This document shows positions 22,461 to 35,160 of a stretch of DNA of 64,000 nt, piece by piece. Source of the stretch: Karalla daura. Lineage: Eukaryota > Chordata > Actinopteri > Chaetodontiformes > Leiognathidae. The position numbers and the translations under genes were made by a program. The notes under the pieces are model-generated. The model was given only the letters and a program-made list of their open reading frames with translations. It made no database searches and was not told the DNA's origin. Location: the NCBI GenBank assembly GCA_029224185.1, contig CM055205.1, positions 2,175,761 to 2,239,760 of the forward strand, written 5' to 3'. How positions within the stretch are numbered: position 1 is the first letter of the stretch; every line of letters begins with the position of its first letter.

Positions 22461-22945
22461 CTGGTCAAATGGAGGCAAGAACGCCAAAAGAAAAGGCAGA
22501 CACCACCAGCGAAAGGTAAAACCAGACAGGCCAGTTGAAAGGGGAGGCAAACACAGCTCCATCTAGTCAAAAGCACGAAGCTGCACAGGTACCACTATCA
22601 AAACCATTACGCTCCCCACCATTATGTCGTCCTGCCGTGAAACAACAGATAGGCCGCGTCTAGACAGCCGCGTTCAGCGCAGCATTCCAGCAGAGGAGGC
22701 AGGATTCTGTAACCCGTCTCCCGCTCCAGCTGTACAGTACCACAAAGAAACCCCTCCCTTATCCTCTACCCTCCCCCAATTCCTCAAAACCTCTCCTTAC
22801 CTCCCCCTTTTCACTGTAAAAATAAACACATGCTTACTTTCAGGGGCCCCTTAAATGTAGCCAGAGCTGAGGTCTTCATTTGTTCATATTACACCAGCCA
22901 ATCACAAGTGGATATGGAAGTCTGTAGGCATGTGCACAGTTGTCT

Positions 22946-22947
<2 letters not shown>

Positions 22948-23019
<72 letters not shown>
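22948..23019. repeat. (TG)n microsatellite
   Basis: About 33 TG units then TATATATA. Nearby are (CT)n at 23118-23139 and (CA)n at 23239-23267. Confidence 0.97.
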
Positions 23020-23022
<3 letters not shown>

Positions 23023-25339
23023 CAGGGGGGGGTAATACAGAAGTGACACAACCAACATACACTGAGCAGAGGAATTTTTTTTTCTTCATCTTGCGCTATC
23101 CTGGCTCTTTGTGTGTAGGCTCTCTCTCTCTCTCTCTCTGTATGTGTGTGTGGGGACTAGAAAGGAGGCAGAGATGGCAGCTCTCTCCTGACATAATGCC
23201 AACTCTTAATTCCCGCCTCCCATCCCCCAACACACAGCCTACACACACACACACACACACACACACAAACCATGTTCTTTATGCACAGAGCTGTCGATCA
23301 GATGGCTGCTGCTAAAATGTCCTCCTCTGAATTAAACCAGCGGCCCTCTGCCACACTCAGGACTCCTCCTAGAGTGATCCGTTCTGTCCTGTATGGCTCA
23401 CCACCAGGTAAGCGCCGTTTGTCAAGCGGGCCCATTGTCTGGTGATCGAATGGTGTTGGTAATAAGCCCATTTAAAAGCTGCACTGACGAACGTGCTGCT
23501 CACTTCATGCATGATCTGCATGATGACAATTCACTTGGCTGATGCTACTCCACTGTTCTCCCAGTTTGCCCTGGCGCTACCCCCCCAACCCCCCCCCCCC
23601 ACACACTTTCCCCTCCTCTTTTCCCCTGGAATCTGCTTTTTACACACCACCGGGGAAGCATTCCGCTTCAAATTTCGACTGTTTCATTCATCGATGGATG
23701 TCAGGCTTATCACCGAGGTGCAGGAAGCACATATTTCAGCTCTCCATGCCCCCAAAGGAGAAACAAAAAGTCAAAATGGTGGCAATGGCTTGGCATTGGT
23801 GGCACGAAAGGAAGTTGAACCACATCAGTCGCATGTAAAGTCACCTCTCTCCTTGTGAAACCATTTCAGATCTAGTGGATTTTATGATCATTCACCCACA
23901 TGTAGGGCTCTAGACTGTGCCTAAATGGTTGCATTTTGCCCCTAAAATTTGAGACAAGTGAATGTTTCATCTTCGTGCACATGTGTACGTGAAACCAGTA
24001 TATTTACAGCTACACTAAAGGCGGCAGGCCAAGTAGAAAGTGCGGGAGATCCCCATCACATAGTAATAATAATGCTATTACAAAATAATGCTTTTGCAGT
24101 GTAATCAGGAAACGATCCGAAGGCTGGATCATCCCAGTCACAGTGCCAACAGTTGATGTGGCTCTGTCAGGGTAAGAGAGGCACCTGATGGACTGCACAG
24201 GTTCTGTTCTAGGGAGTGGAGGCACAAATTGTTCTGTTGTTACTTTTTTCAATTATTAGTTAGCGCCCATCAAGTATGTTCACAAAGTGAGTTTTTCTGC
24301 TTGTGTCCTGATTTTAAGTAATGAGTGGGTCTGACACCTTATTAATGCCACCCTACCTACACTCACATACGCTTCCAATTTTCCATTGAAATGTGTGCAC
24401 ATTTGTGGTGAATGGTATTTGGGCTTCAGGAGGAACCAAACACAGCTTTGGAAGTTGGCACAAACAGACTACTGCATGCTAGGACACTCAGACACCTAAG
24501 CTGTCGTATGTAACGTAACAATGCACGGTAAGTGGGAGGATACTGCATCTGCAATCCATCAGCAATGTGCTCTTGTAATTAAATGACTAGCAAACGCAAC
24601 ACATTGACAGACACTGGCAACAGACGCTGCGGCAACTGCAAAATCAGCTTCAATGACGCGGTATTTTTTTTTGTTAAACCAGACTACTCTGAATTGCATT
24701 CACTGCCATGGGTGTCTACGGACCAATATTCAAATGAATAAGCAACGTTTTCTCAAAGTGCGAATGCTGTGTAGTTGGTTTCTGATAAACAGAGAAAATA
24801 GATAAACAGAAAGAAAAAAGGGAAGAGGAAGCCATGCGGACAAAACTAACACAAAACAAGCGCAACAATTGCTCTATTCTGATAGATTTTCTAATTCAAT
24901 ATGCCAAATATCTGCTAATTCCCAACTGTCAGGACTGAGATATGTGACATCATGAAAACATGACTTTGTAATGAGTAATTTACATTTTGCAAACGATACG
25001 AATGAATCAATAGGAAAATAATGTGCGTATTGAGAGATGAAATTTGCTGTAAAATCTAAATCTCAGATGGACCAAAGATGGCCACGGATAATCCCTCAAG
25101 ATGTGCCGTACCCATCATCCACATTAGTCAGTGCCATATAGAATAGCACAAGGGCAGCTATCAGCGGTTCTTCTTGCTGGCATGTAGGTCATGTTATTTG
25201 TGGCAGTACTGAGCTTTAGGCTATGTGCATGGGCAGAGTTTGCGCTGAGGTGAACAGTAGGGAGCACTGTACTTGGTGAGCTTGTCAAAAGTATTAATAC
25301 GTCAGTTATTTGTTCAAAGTGCAGCTATACTTAATTCTG

Positions 25340-26340
25340 GCAAATAACAATACTAACAACAACAACAACAACAACAATAACAATAAAGCACTTTCCAAAA
25401 CAGCACTCCAAAGTGCTTTAAATTAGGGCAGAAAAACACACAGAGAAAATCCGACAACATAAAGCAGATCGCTACATAGCCTCCATGCCCTGATAGCAAA
25501 GGCCCTCTGTCTTCAGTGTACAGCTGGGCGTCTGGAACGGACAGGAAACCTCTGACGGATCTCAAGGTACGGCTGGTGGATTATTATTATCAAAAGGTCT
25601 GGAACGTGGCAGGGCGTAAGACCATGAAGGGCCTGGCTGGTAATCGGTTAGAGGTTTAAACAGTAAGATACGTGTGACATAATCCTGGCTCTAGGTTCCG
25701 ATTAAAAACCTGGTAGGTGAGTTCTGAAAAATCCGGAGCCGATTTATGGACTTTTCACTCCCAAGGTGGGTAAGAACTGACTGATCACGAAAACGCTACA
25801 ATTGGTGTCATTTTTGTGTCTCATGACACCGACATAATTGTCCAGATTTACGGCTTGCGACTCCACATACCAATGGCGCCTGCGCCAGGCTTGATGTTAT
25901 TCAGGGGGACGCCAGCAGATGGCAAAATCTGATTTGTCACGTGCTTCCGAGTTCAGGTGGGGAATGTGGTCATTCGCTTTTTTTCCAGCAAGGCGGTCAA
26001 GGCGGGTACAACTGTGTGTCATCAGCATACAAATAAAAAGGAGCACAATCTCCGACAATCTGACCAAGAGGGGCAATGTTTAACGGAAGAAAAATGGTCC
26101 TGAAACCGACCCCTGAGGCACACCGTACTTGACACAAGACAATGAAACGACGACATTGAAAGTGGGACACAGAGCCTCCTATTTAAGGACTGAAATGTAA
26201 GCAACCGCAAACAAGAGTCGTCTTCTTGTGCGTGAAACGATATTGTACGTAAAAGGGGCCTTCGGCGATCGGTCTATAGTTTTATGGGAGAGTGGGATCA
26301 AGACCAGGTTCTGCACCCGTTTGCCGCATGGACTAGACTA
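25340..26340 (-). mobile_element. LINE remnant (L2-like reverse transcriptase), antisense
   Basis: Read on the minus strand, 26130-26000 gives the reverse transcriptase motifs YGVPQGSV and, after a frameshift, LNIAPLGQIVGDC followed by YLYADDTQLYP, the catalytic YADD box of L2/CR1-type LINEs. Stops and frameshifts are frequent. The boundaries, and the assignment of the 25.34-25.7 kb part to the same element, are estimates. Confidence 0.75.
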
Positions 26341-26649
26341 GTCAATTTGCAACTTGATTCACAAAAATATTAGTCCCGTTTCACTGTACCTGTGAATAGA
26401 ATTCAGGCAAGGCGATTCAAGGCAATTCACACTATGTGAGCCTTGAGTGAGAATGCTGCCGTGGAAATGAACTTGCCTTGCCATAGCTGGCTGTTTTTTT
26501 CTCATCCCACATTCTGTAACGCCACCAATATGAAATCTTTTGAGATCTCTGGCAAAAACAAACTGACATTTACATGCTTTCATGTAGCATTAAGATGCAG
26601 AAATACGCATCCATATTCTAGCTATGTCAAGGCCCACCATGTCCATTTC

Positions 26650-27555
26650 CACTCATTCGCGACTTCATTAGGCACATTTGAAGTTCAAACAGCATCAGAG
26701 TGAAGAAGAAAGGTAATTCAAGTGACTTTGAACATTGCATGGCTGTTGCCTGGTGTCAGCATTTCAAAAACCGACGATCTTCTGGGATTTTTCCATGTGC
26801 CACCATTTCTTGGTTTTATGGAGAATGGTCTGAAAAAGAGAAATATCCGGCGAGCAGCAGTTCTCTGGGAAAAAATACGCTGTTGATTCTAGAGGTCAGA
26901 GGAGAGTGGTGAGACCGTTTGAAATGATACAAGGACGACAGTAACTTAAATAGGCACTCGTTACAAAGGTCTGAGGAGGACCATGACTGACTGTTTAACA
27001 GGTCAAGCCTCGAAGCAGATATGCTACAGTTGCAGAAAATCACATTGTCAGCTAATTAAAGGAAGGCGGGGTTACAATTCCCTGGGGTTAGCCTACACTG
27101 GACAACAAAAGAAAATGTTGCCTGGTCAGACGGGTCTCGATTTCTCCCGCAATGTTAAGAAGGAATGTTCAGAATTTGGTGGAGGTAACATGAGAGCATG
27201 GATCCAGCCTACCTGGTGTCAACAGTTCAGGCTGCTGGTGCTGGTGGCCGTGTAATATTGTGTCGGACGTTATTTTTCTTGACGCCTGAGGATTGTTGCC
27301 TACCATGTCCATCCCCATATGACCAAACTGTACCCATCTCCTGACGGCTACTTCCAGCAGGATAATGTGCCATGTCAGGAAACTGAAATTATCTTAAACA
27401 CGAGTCACTCTAGTCCATTGGCCTCTACAGTCACCAAATCTCTAGGAAGATTCAACTCAAGGATGTGATCTGTAGCATATCTGCAGCAACTGTATAATCT
27501 GTGTTGAAGGGGTCCAACCTGGTACTGGCAAGGTGCAAATGAGACAATAGTTAAG
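26650..27555 (+). mobile_element. Older, decayed copy of the same Tc1-like family
   Basis: Recognisable left end CACTCATTCGCGACTTCATT, then a jump straight to the segment that precedes the transposase start, so the leader region is deleted. The transposase region is followed by many substitutions and indels through GGTCCAACCTGGTACTGGCA near 27511. The right inverted repeat is hardly recognisable. It has the same orientation as the copy at 32.1 kb. Confidence 0.85.
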
Positions 27556-29383
27556 TGCTGTTGCAGAGACGTTTTCTGTCTCATACAACACGAATGCAGC
27601 TGCACTTTAAGCATTTTGATCTGGCACATGCAGATGCATGTAATTGAGAGACCAGCTTTCGATTGCCGCAAGTTCTATCCTGAGACCTTTTTAGTCGTAT
27701 ACCGTTTGTGTTGCCATACATTTCAGCATCACCTTAAAGTTACATGTCATTCGATCAACTTGTAAGTAAAAGAAACGAAGAGGGAGAAATTATGGCATCA
27801 CTGTCTAGTTAGACATTAATTCCATAGTTCAATTGTGTGCGTATATCCATATCCATAGTTGTTGGCATTGACGGCTTTCAGTAGGGTACATAGCTGTGAT
27901 TTCTTAAAATATAACCCTACTACATATTTGTCCAAGTTAGACTGCAAAAAAGGAAAAAGAAGTGCCACTTCAACGACAGGCAACATACAGTGAAATGCTT
28001 AGTCAAACGAGTGCGCAAGCAAAGACGTCTGCTCTCTGCTCTCCGTGACTCAAAGCCAATTGAGCAAAAAACATGTGCTCAACATAATAACAGAAATCAG
28101 GTGTTGAGAGTTAGAGCACAGGCGTGCACGTTGCATCGGCTCTGTAACGGCACGATACGAGAATCAACTGTTACAGAGAAGATGTCTTCAATTTAGAAGA
28201 GCTACGACCTGTGCCACCGCTTCTGCACATTTGCGTTTATTCGTATTTGAGTTGTATGTTGTATACAAAGAGCCCTAAAAGATAGACGGCGCGTTAACAC
28301 GGTAAGGAATAACTCATGGAACACAGTTCCCTTGATGCAGATGTGCAGCATGACACACCCTTTCACCTCATCTCGTGTAAACCTGCTGAGTATCTTTTGC
28401 ATTATTCCTGCTAACAAACAAACAAACAAACAAACATGTAAACCTCGGTGTCTGGGTTAAAACAGGTTGTTCCGTTTGGTTTTATGGAATTCCAGCACCA
28501 AAAGAGCAAAAACGTCCATAATTCTGACCAAGCTTTGCTGTACTCTCAACTCTGCCAGCCGTTCACGCTCACCAGCTAAGGCACCGTAGCAGTGAGCTGT
28601 TACAGTGCGCAACTTTCTAATGGGACAAGGATGCTCAACCTGTTCACAAGGTGACATATTCGAGACAATGCCGTTACAGAAAATATGTTGATTGAATAAA
28701 TGCTTCAGCACATGATGCAGTCGCGCATGGTTGCAATACATCAGACAGAGATGTTGCAAAGAGACTCCAAGTCGTAAAGCATGGATCATTTGCACACATA
28801 TTCAACCCGGCAGCACATGGGACCTCTACAGTCAGGACACTTGACAGGCAAACAAGTTTCTTCCTCCTGGGGGGCGTGGGGGGGGGTGGGGGTCTCAATA
28901 TATTGTTTTCATAAGAGAGGGATGGATGGACAGCATAGCTCTGACCTCTTCGACAAAAGAAAGAAAAGGCAAAGCAGCAAAAGTACTGCTGCAGTATCTG
29001 TGCAAGAGAGACAGTGACCCAGGGAGGGCTGCTAGTCCAGCAGACAATGGGCAGACACAAACTAAACCATCTACAGCAAATCGAAATTGCGCTTGGCCCG
29101 ACGACCTGTTGTGTGGATGTGCAGCGGCCGCTGCAGAGGAAACGCTACGTTGGCGGCGGGGCTCTCTTTGTGTCCGATCATGCCGACAGTGTCAGGGAAG
29201 CACCGGAGGCTGCCACCATCGGCGCTGGGAGAGATGGAAAGATGTCCGGAACAACAAACCACCCTCTGCGCCAACAGGAGGCAGTGGCTCGGCGCGCCGG
29301 CCCAGCTGATGCACATGCGCGCGTGCACGCGCTCACACACAATAAAGGATGTGGATGACGGGGCTGCCGGGAATATGACCAAA

Positions 29384-29768
29384 ATTTGCATATGGCCAGT
29401 TTTTGACACTAATGAGGCCAATCAGAACGGAGCCCATAGCAACAGAGTTGTAATTGGTTGTGTGGAGTAGCTCAGGAGTTAATAGTTGCGGGCTACGGCT
29501 CCAGAGCCAATGGGAGCGGAGAGAAGGATGCTGCTGGTGTTTCCTTGTTGGTTGAATTGATTGGTGCATTGACTCCAAACAGAAGTCACATCCAGCAGGA
29601 CCGCAGTGTGATAATTGCACACACTTTCACCTGCTGAGAAACACACACACACACACGCGCGCACGCACGCACGCACACATAGACACACACCTTGCACGTA
29701 GTGCTCAGACACAACGCTGCTCTTTAATAAACTAGACAACAGCTCATTGTGGGCGTTGCTATGACAAC
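29384..29768. promoter_or_regulatory. Octamer, CCAAT and RFX X-box cluster
   Basis: ATTTGCAT octamer at 29384-29391; CCAAT or its complement at 29418, 29453, 29507 and 29560; and an RFX-type inverted repeat GTTGCT-AT-GACAAC at 29755-29768. The preceding 29.07-29.34 kb is GC-rich with CpGs. Possible alternative promoter or enhancer in gatad2b intron 1. Confidence 0.4.
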
Positions 29769-32137
29769 CAGTCGTCTATTTTTAAGCGGTGCCACTAATC
29801 AATTCCTGTTCTGCTGTCGCCTGAGGGGTGGGGGTATGCATGTGCGTGCAAGGATGGATGGTACGGATGGAAAGGGATGGGGGCAGTGGTAGGGGGCAAA
29901 GGGGGGGTGGGGTGGGGTGGGGTGGGGTGGGGGGGTTAGGAGGAGGAGGACAAGGAGGAGGAGGCGGGGTGAACGTCGGAGACAAAGAGCATAGAAAAAG
30001 GAGAGGGGGAAAAAAAAAAAAACAGTGTCAAGAATTCATCCAAAATAAACACGCTACAGCAGCAGAGTTCTTCATCCTCAGCAGCGTTTACAGCCACCAT
30101 TGTTCCACACCACCGTTGAAATCACGGGCCTGTCCGTCGCGTGGCAGAAACCAATGGCGGGGGATCGTTCGGATCGCCCCGTTCGGCTCACCGAAACGCT
30201 GAATTGCATTTGGCAGGAGGCTTGGCAGTTTGAAGACCGCCACTCGTGATTTCAAGGTGTCAGGAAGACTTCATGGGATTAAGAAATGATAGAATCGGCA
30301 GGGTCTATGACATCAACTACAATTATACTTTATTATATATTACACATTTACGAAGCATACCGATTAAATCCTGATCCTGATTAAACACATGAATTCAATA
30401 AAATGTCCTGAGAGATCCATTTTAAAGCACATTTCTATATATATGTATATATGTTTTAATCTGCAACTCCACTGATTGGATTGGGTTTTTTGCTAAACAC
30501 CTGGAAGAACCATCGGGCTATGGGCAATATTTCTTCTCGATTCAAATGTTAAACATGTCATTTCTTTCGGCTCCATCACGTCTTGATTGTGTGGCTTTGA
30601 GCCGTCAACCATCACTCTGAATTCGTCCCGGTCAACAAACCCTGCGTTAAAGCTATCAAATCGGCCTCTGGAGGTTTGATAAAGGATGTGTAAGTGTATG
30701 GATAAGAAACTGGATTCAGATTACAGATATACGATGAGTTGTAGTGAGGGGCTAACTAACACTGCGTGGAAGTACATCTGTGTCACCCGAGATTGACTCA
30801 TAGCAATGAATCTTTTTGGCCCGAGTAAAAAAAAAAATGTCCAAAAAATGTCAAAAATTTCAAACTCAAGCTGTGAAAAAAATGCATTACAAAGACGTGG
30901 TCTCAAAGGTGACGTAAAACCAATCATCTTGCACTCCACTGGTCATGTGACGCCGTCACAGAGAAGCAGCCCGAGTGTGCCTCAATTAACCGTACTTTTT
31001 TTTACTAAGGCCGACTAGTCCTCGAAATGGTGCAGCATAATGGCACACTTGACCTTCCACCTGCCTTCCCTTGTCAGATGACCAGTCGAGCCAAATGTAA
31101 TGGGCTGGATGTTGGATTGATTAAGAAATGGAATGATAGATTACCTAGATGTTGACTTTTTTTTCCCTTCATTCTTCAATTTCTTTTTTTTACAAACCCG
31201 ATATTTAATACTAGTGACTCAAAATATTTGCATCCTTTTTACAATCAATTTGCAGACAACTGAAACTCTATTATAAACTACAGTAAAGGCAATTTAATGC
31301 TCGCTATCAACAAATATCCCCCAAGAAAAAGTTAAGTCTTAACTGCTGTAAAAACCATTCCATGCCACACTATGTAAAAGACTCTGTTGGGTGGCGGTCC
31401 AAACAAATAGTTCCCTAGATTTCATATGATTGCCATATGATATCATTGTTTGTCTCATCTCATTGTATCTTTGTCCCTCTGGCCATGCAGCACACAATCC
31501 TGATCTGCACACTAAACTGACCGTTTCAGTCCAATTTTAGCTTCTGTCCCTTTTTTATTTTTACCTTTGCAAAATTGGTTCTCTTGGGTCTCGTTCCCAA
31601 GAGAGACCCGTTTCAGAGAGACATAGACTTGGTACAACAATTAGTTACAGACAGTAGACATACATACACTATTACTGTACTATACTATTGCTATACTATA
31701 CATAAAAGTGAGGCCCAGCCCTCCCCCTAACCCAGCACACCCAATCTAGATACGTAGGTCTAAGAAGGTGGACTAAATGTATATCACTAACACTGTCAAT
31801 CAGCAAGCTCCTCAAAGTAAAGCCAGTGAATGTCAAGTTTCTTCACCCATGGAGAAACATATCTGGAACTAACATGACTGTGAGTTTGCCGAGCCTTTAG
31901 TTAGAAGCAAGAACGTTGTGTTGCCCGATAAAGCACTCTTGGTATCCAGGTGTATGCATTTACCTAGAAAACGCTACAAAGACACGTCAGACGTTCACAT
32001 CATGTTTACGTTCTAAAAAAAAAACAAACCAAAACTTAAAATGGGGCTCTGTATGTCATGCTGTCAAAGGTTATGTTCATGTGGCAGGTCTTAATGCTTA
32101 ATACGGATTCTTTTTTTCCAGATGTGATCTATATATA

Positions 32138-33359
32138 CACTCACCGGCCACTTTATTATTAGGTACACCCGTCCAACTGCTCGTTAATTACTTAATTTCT
32201 AATCAGCCAATCACATGGCGGCAACTCAGTGCATTTAGGCATGTAGACATGGTCAAGCCAATCTCCTGCAGTTCAAACCGAGCATCAGTCTGGGGAAGAA
32301 AGGTGATTTGAGTGACTTTGAACGTGGCATGGTTGTTGGTGCCAGAAGGGCTGGTCTGAGTATTTCAGAAACTGCTGATCTACTGGGATTTTCACGCACA
32401 ACCATCTCTAGGGTTTACAGAGAATGGTCCGAAAAAGAACAAATATCCAGTGAGCGGCAGTTCTGTGGGCGGAAATGCCTTGTTGATGCCAGAGGTCAGA
32501 GGAGAATGGCCAGACTGGTTCGAGCTGATAGAAAGGCAACAGTGACTCAAATAACCACCCGTTACAACCAAGGTAGGCAGAAGAGCATCTCTGAATGCAC
32601 AGTACGTCGAACTTTGAGGCAGATGGCATACAGCAGCAGAAGACCACGCCGGGTGCCACTCCTTTCAGCTAAGAACAGGAAACTGAGGCTACAATTTGCA
32701 CAAGCTCATCGAAATTGGACAATAGAAGATTGGAAAAATGTTGCCTGGTCTGATGAGTCTCGATTTCTGCTGTGACATTCGGATGGTAGGGTCAGAATTT
32801 GGCGTCAACAACATGAAAGCATGGATCCATCCTGCCTTGTATCAACGGTTCAGGCTGGTGGTGGTGTAATGGTGTGGGGAATATTTTCTTGGCACTCTTT
32901 GGGCCCCTTGGTACCAATTGAGCATCGTTGCAACGCCACAGCCTACCTGAGTATTGTTGCTGACCATGTCCATCCCTTTATGACCACAATGTACCCAACT
33001 TCTGATGGCTACTTTCAGCAGGATAATGCGCCATGTCACAAAGCTGGAATCATCTCGGACTGGTTTCTTGAACATGACAATGAGTTCACTGTACTCAAAT
33101 GGCCTCCACAGTCACCAGATCTCAATCCAATAGAGCATCTTTGGGATGTGGTGGAACGGGAGATTCGCATCATGGATGTGCAGCCGACAAATCTGCGCCA
33201 ACTGTGTGATGCCATCATGTCAATATGGACCAAACTCTCTGAGGAATGCTTCCAGCACTTTGTTGAATCTATGCCACCAAGAATTGAGGCAGTTCTGAAG
33301 GCAAAAGGGGGTCCAACCCGTTACTAGCATGGTGTACCTAATAAAGTGGCCGGTGAGTG
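32138..33359 (+). mobile_element. Full-length Tc1/mariner-type transposon, inactivated by point changes
   Basis: 1222 bp flanked by TA on both sides. Both ends carry the inverted repeat CACTCACCGGCCACTTTATT; the left copy has three extra bases (ATT). It sits in gatad2b intron 1 on the plus strand. The internal frame encodes a Tc1-like transposase of the DD34E class: an N-terminal helix-turn-helix (SETADLLGFSRTTISRVYRE), then catalytic Asp in AWSDESRF, Asp in QQDNAPCH and Glu in NPIEHLWD. This family is abundant in fish genomes. Confidence 0.93.
32290..33327 (+). pseudogene. Tc1-like transposase, start lost and one in-frame stop
   Basis: The frame opens at 32290 with CTG where related copies have ATG, and runs to TAG at 33325-33327. 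A single TGA at 32773-32775 interrupts it, where relatives have Arg (CGA to TGA, a typical CpG decay). Both halves are otherwise in one frame, with all three catalytic acidic residues present. The copy is therefore recent but not able to make full-length protein. Confidence 0.88.
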
Positions 33360-33619
33360 TATATGTATATATACGACTCCTGTGTAAATGGTTCACAGCC
33401 CTGAACAGACCTGCATGCACTGAAAAAAAATAACAATGATGTTATCCCGCAACATGCGTGGCAAAGCGCAGCTACCATTAACATTAGTAAACCACGGATG
33501 CCTCTAATGCTACGTTCATTTTCCAGGTTTTGAGCAGTGCAAGCCAGGGATGAACAAGTTCGTTGTTCTCATTGGCCACGTCTATTCCACAGCATCTAGT
33601 TTGTTGCATTTAATGCAAC

Positions 33620-33835
33620 ATGGCCATTCAAACGGCGGGCTCATATGAGACTCAGGAACCTGCTCTGACAGTGAACCAGGTCGGGTCTGAAAAGATCGGA
33701 CATCATGTGACTGGCGCTGCTCACACGGTCATGAAAAATAAAAAAAAAGTCCAACCCGAGTCGCATTTGGGCAAAAGGATCGGATTCGAGTCACATTTCA
33801 CTGCTGTGTGATGACAGCCACATACGGTCAATCAA
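33620..33835. repeat. Degenerate dispersed repeat (GATCGGA...GAGTCACATTTCACTG type)
   Basis: It contains AGGTCGGGTCTGAAAAGATC and GTCGCATTTGGGCAAAAGGA, then CACATTTCACTGCTGTGTGA, a pattern I recall from many fish genomes as a short non-autonomous element. Boundaries are not clear. Confidence 0.35.
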
Positions 33836-33889
33836 TATGTTCAAACCATCGCTCAAGTTTTCCCCAACTTGCTGGTTCTCGGTATTGGA

Positions 33890-34015
33890 GGTAGAGCGGC
33901 TAGAGGTAGGGAAGGTTACTACTCTACCTAGCTCTACTAGGTAGGCCTAGGTAACTACTCTGCCTAACCAGAAGGTTACTGGTTCCAACCCTACCCCCGT
34001 ACTGGGTGAATGGGT
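33890..34015 (+). repeat. Possible tRNA-derived SINE head
   Basis: GGTAGAGCGGCTAGAGG near the start and GGTTACTGGTTCCAACCC later resemble the A and B boxes of a Pol III promoter. A short internal duplication (ACTACTCT(A/G)CCTA) is present. No tail or target duplication is clear. Confidence 0.3.
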
Positions 34016-34044
34016 ATTGCTCCTCGAACCATTTTGCATTGTGG

Positions 34045-34375
34045 GTACTAGGGCTGCTCGATATTTGATAATTCTTTCAAGTATCACAATATGACTTGTG
34101 ATAAATAACTTGTGATATGAACACGCTGACCCATCAGTGGCTGCGAGTCTAGTGGAGTCACACTGACGTGGCAAAAAAAAAATGTGGGTGGGCATTTAGG
34201 ATGGTAGGGCACCTTTCATTGGTCAAATATACTGGCATGCAGAAAAGTGGGTAGAACTGCCATAGATACCATCTAAGGCAGTTCAGGCAGTCTTTGCAAT
34301 ATGTGTGCTGCATATGTTGATATCATGATCTATTAATTTGCAATACACTGTGCACCCCCAGTAGCAACGGCCAGT
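34045..34375 (+). repeat. Dispersed repeat copy A (possible hAT-like MITE)
   Basis: Starts CTAGGGCTGCTCGATATTTG and ends CACTGTGCACCCCCAG. The ends are roughly inverted (GGGCTGC / GCACCCC). A second copy lies inverted at 38.96-39.29 kb. No coding capacity. The class is inferred from the ends only. Confidence 0.55.
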
Positions 34376-35089
34376 ATATAATAACAGGTGACACGTATTG
34401 TTGCTAAGCCTAGAGCTGAATCAGCTTAAATCACGACCTCTAAAAAAACAAACCAAAAAACTGCAGCATCAGTGTTTACAAGAAAAATTCCATTTGAGAT
34501 TCGCCAAAATCTTTGAGCTGTACCTCAGGATTGAAGCTCAACAAAACCAGATTTATTCTGTGCCGCAGACGAGAGGGTACTTTCAGTGCACGTACACGCT
34601 GCAATAACGCAGAGCCTGTTGTACCTGTAACGTGGAATTAAATAGAATAAACTCGCAGTTGAAAAAGGTGAGATCTTTGAAGGTTCCCTTTACGAAAGTA
34701 ATAGGCCAAAAAAACAACAACAATAGAATATAAATAGCGTTGCTTTATTTCCTAGGTTACACCAGAAGATTCCTTGCTGTCAAATAACAGAGGTGGGTGT
34801 TTTCTGTTGCTGTGGCACTCCCGCTGCAAATTAGCCTCATGTTCCTTTAAAAAAGGCATGGATATAATTCCTGTTTTCCTCCTCCCCCCCCCCTTTTCTT
34901 TTTTTTCCTCCTTCTTTCCTTTTTTTAATTATTTATTTTTGCCCAGGGAACGGCGCGCAGTCGAAACGCATCGAGCCAGTCTGAGCCGGTTTGTAACCTC
35001 AGGGTATGGAATTATCTCTTAATATGTAGCCGTTACTGGTCAACACGTCACACACCAAGACGGCCGGGGAAAAGAGAGGGAGGGAGGGA

Positions 35090-35160
35090 GGCGAGGGGGA
35101 GGAGGAGGAGGAGGAGGAGGAGGAGGAGGACGACGACAGCGGCGACGACGACGGGCGAGC
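35090..35160. repeat. GGA/CGA trinucleotide-rich segment
   Basis: About ten GGA units then CGACGACAGCGGCGACGACG in a GC-rich stretch. It is followed at 35299-35346 by (GA)n and poly(A). Strong purine asymmetry over 35.07-35.35 kb. Confidence 0.9.

Noticed and set aside
33890..34015. Functional tRNA gene
   Set aside because: Only loose A/B box resemblance; no cloverleaf could be drawn, so kept only as a weak SINE call.
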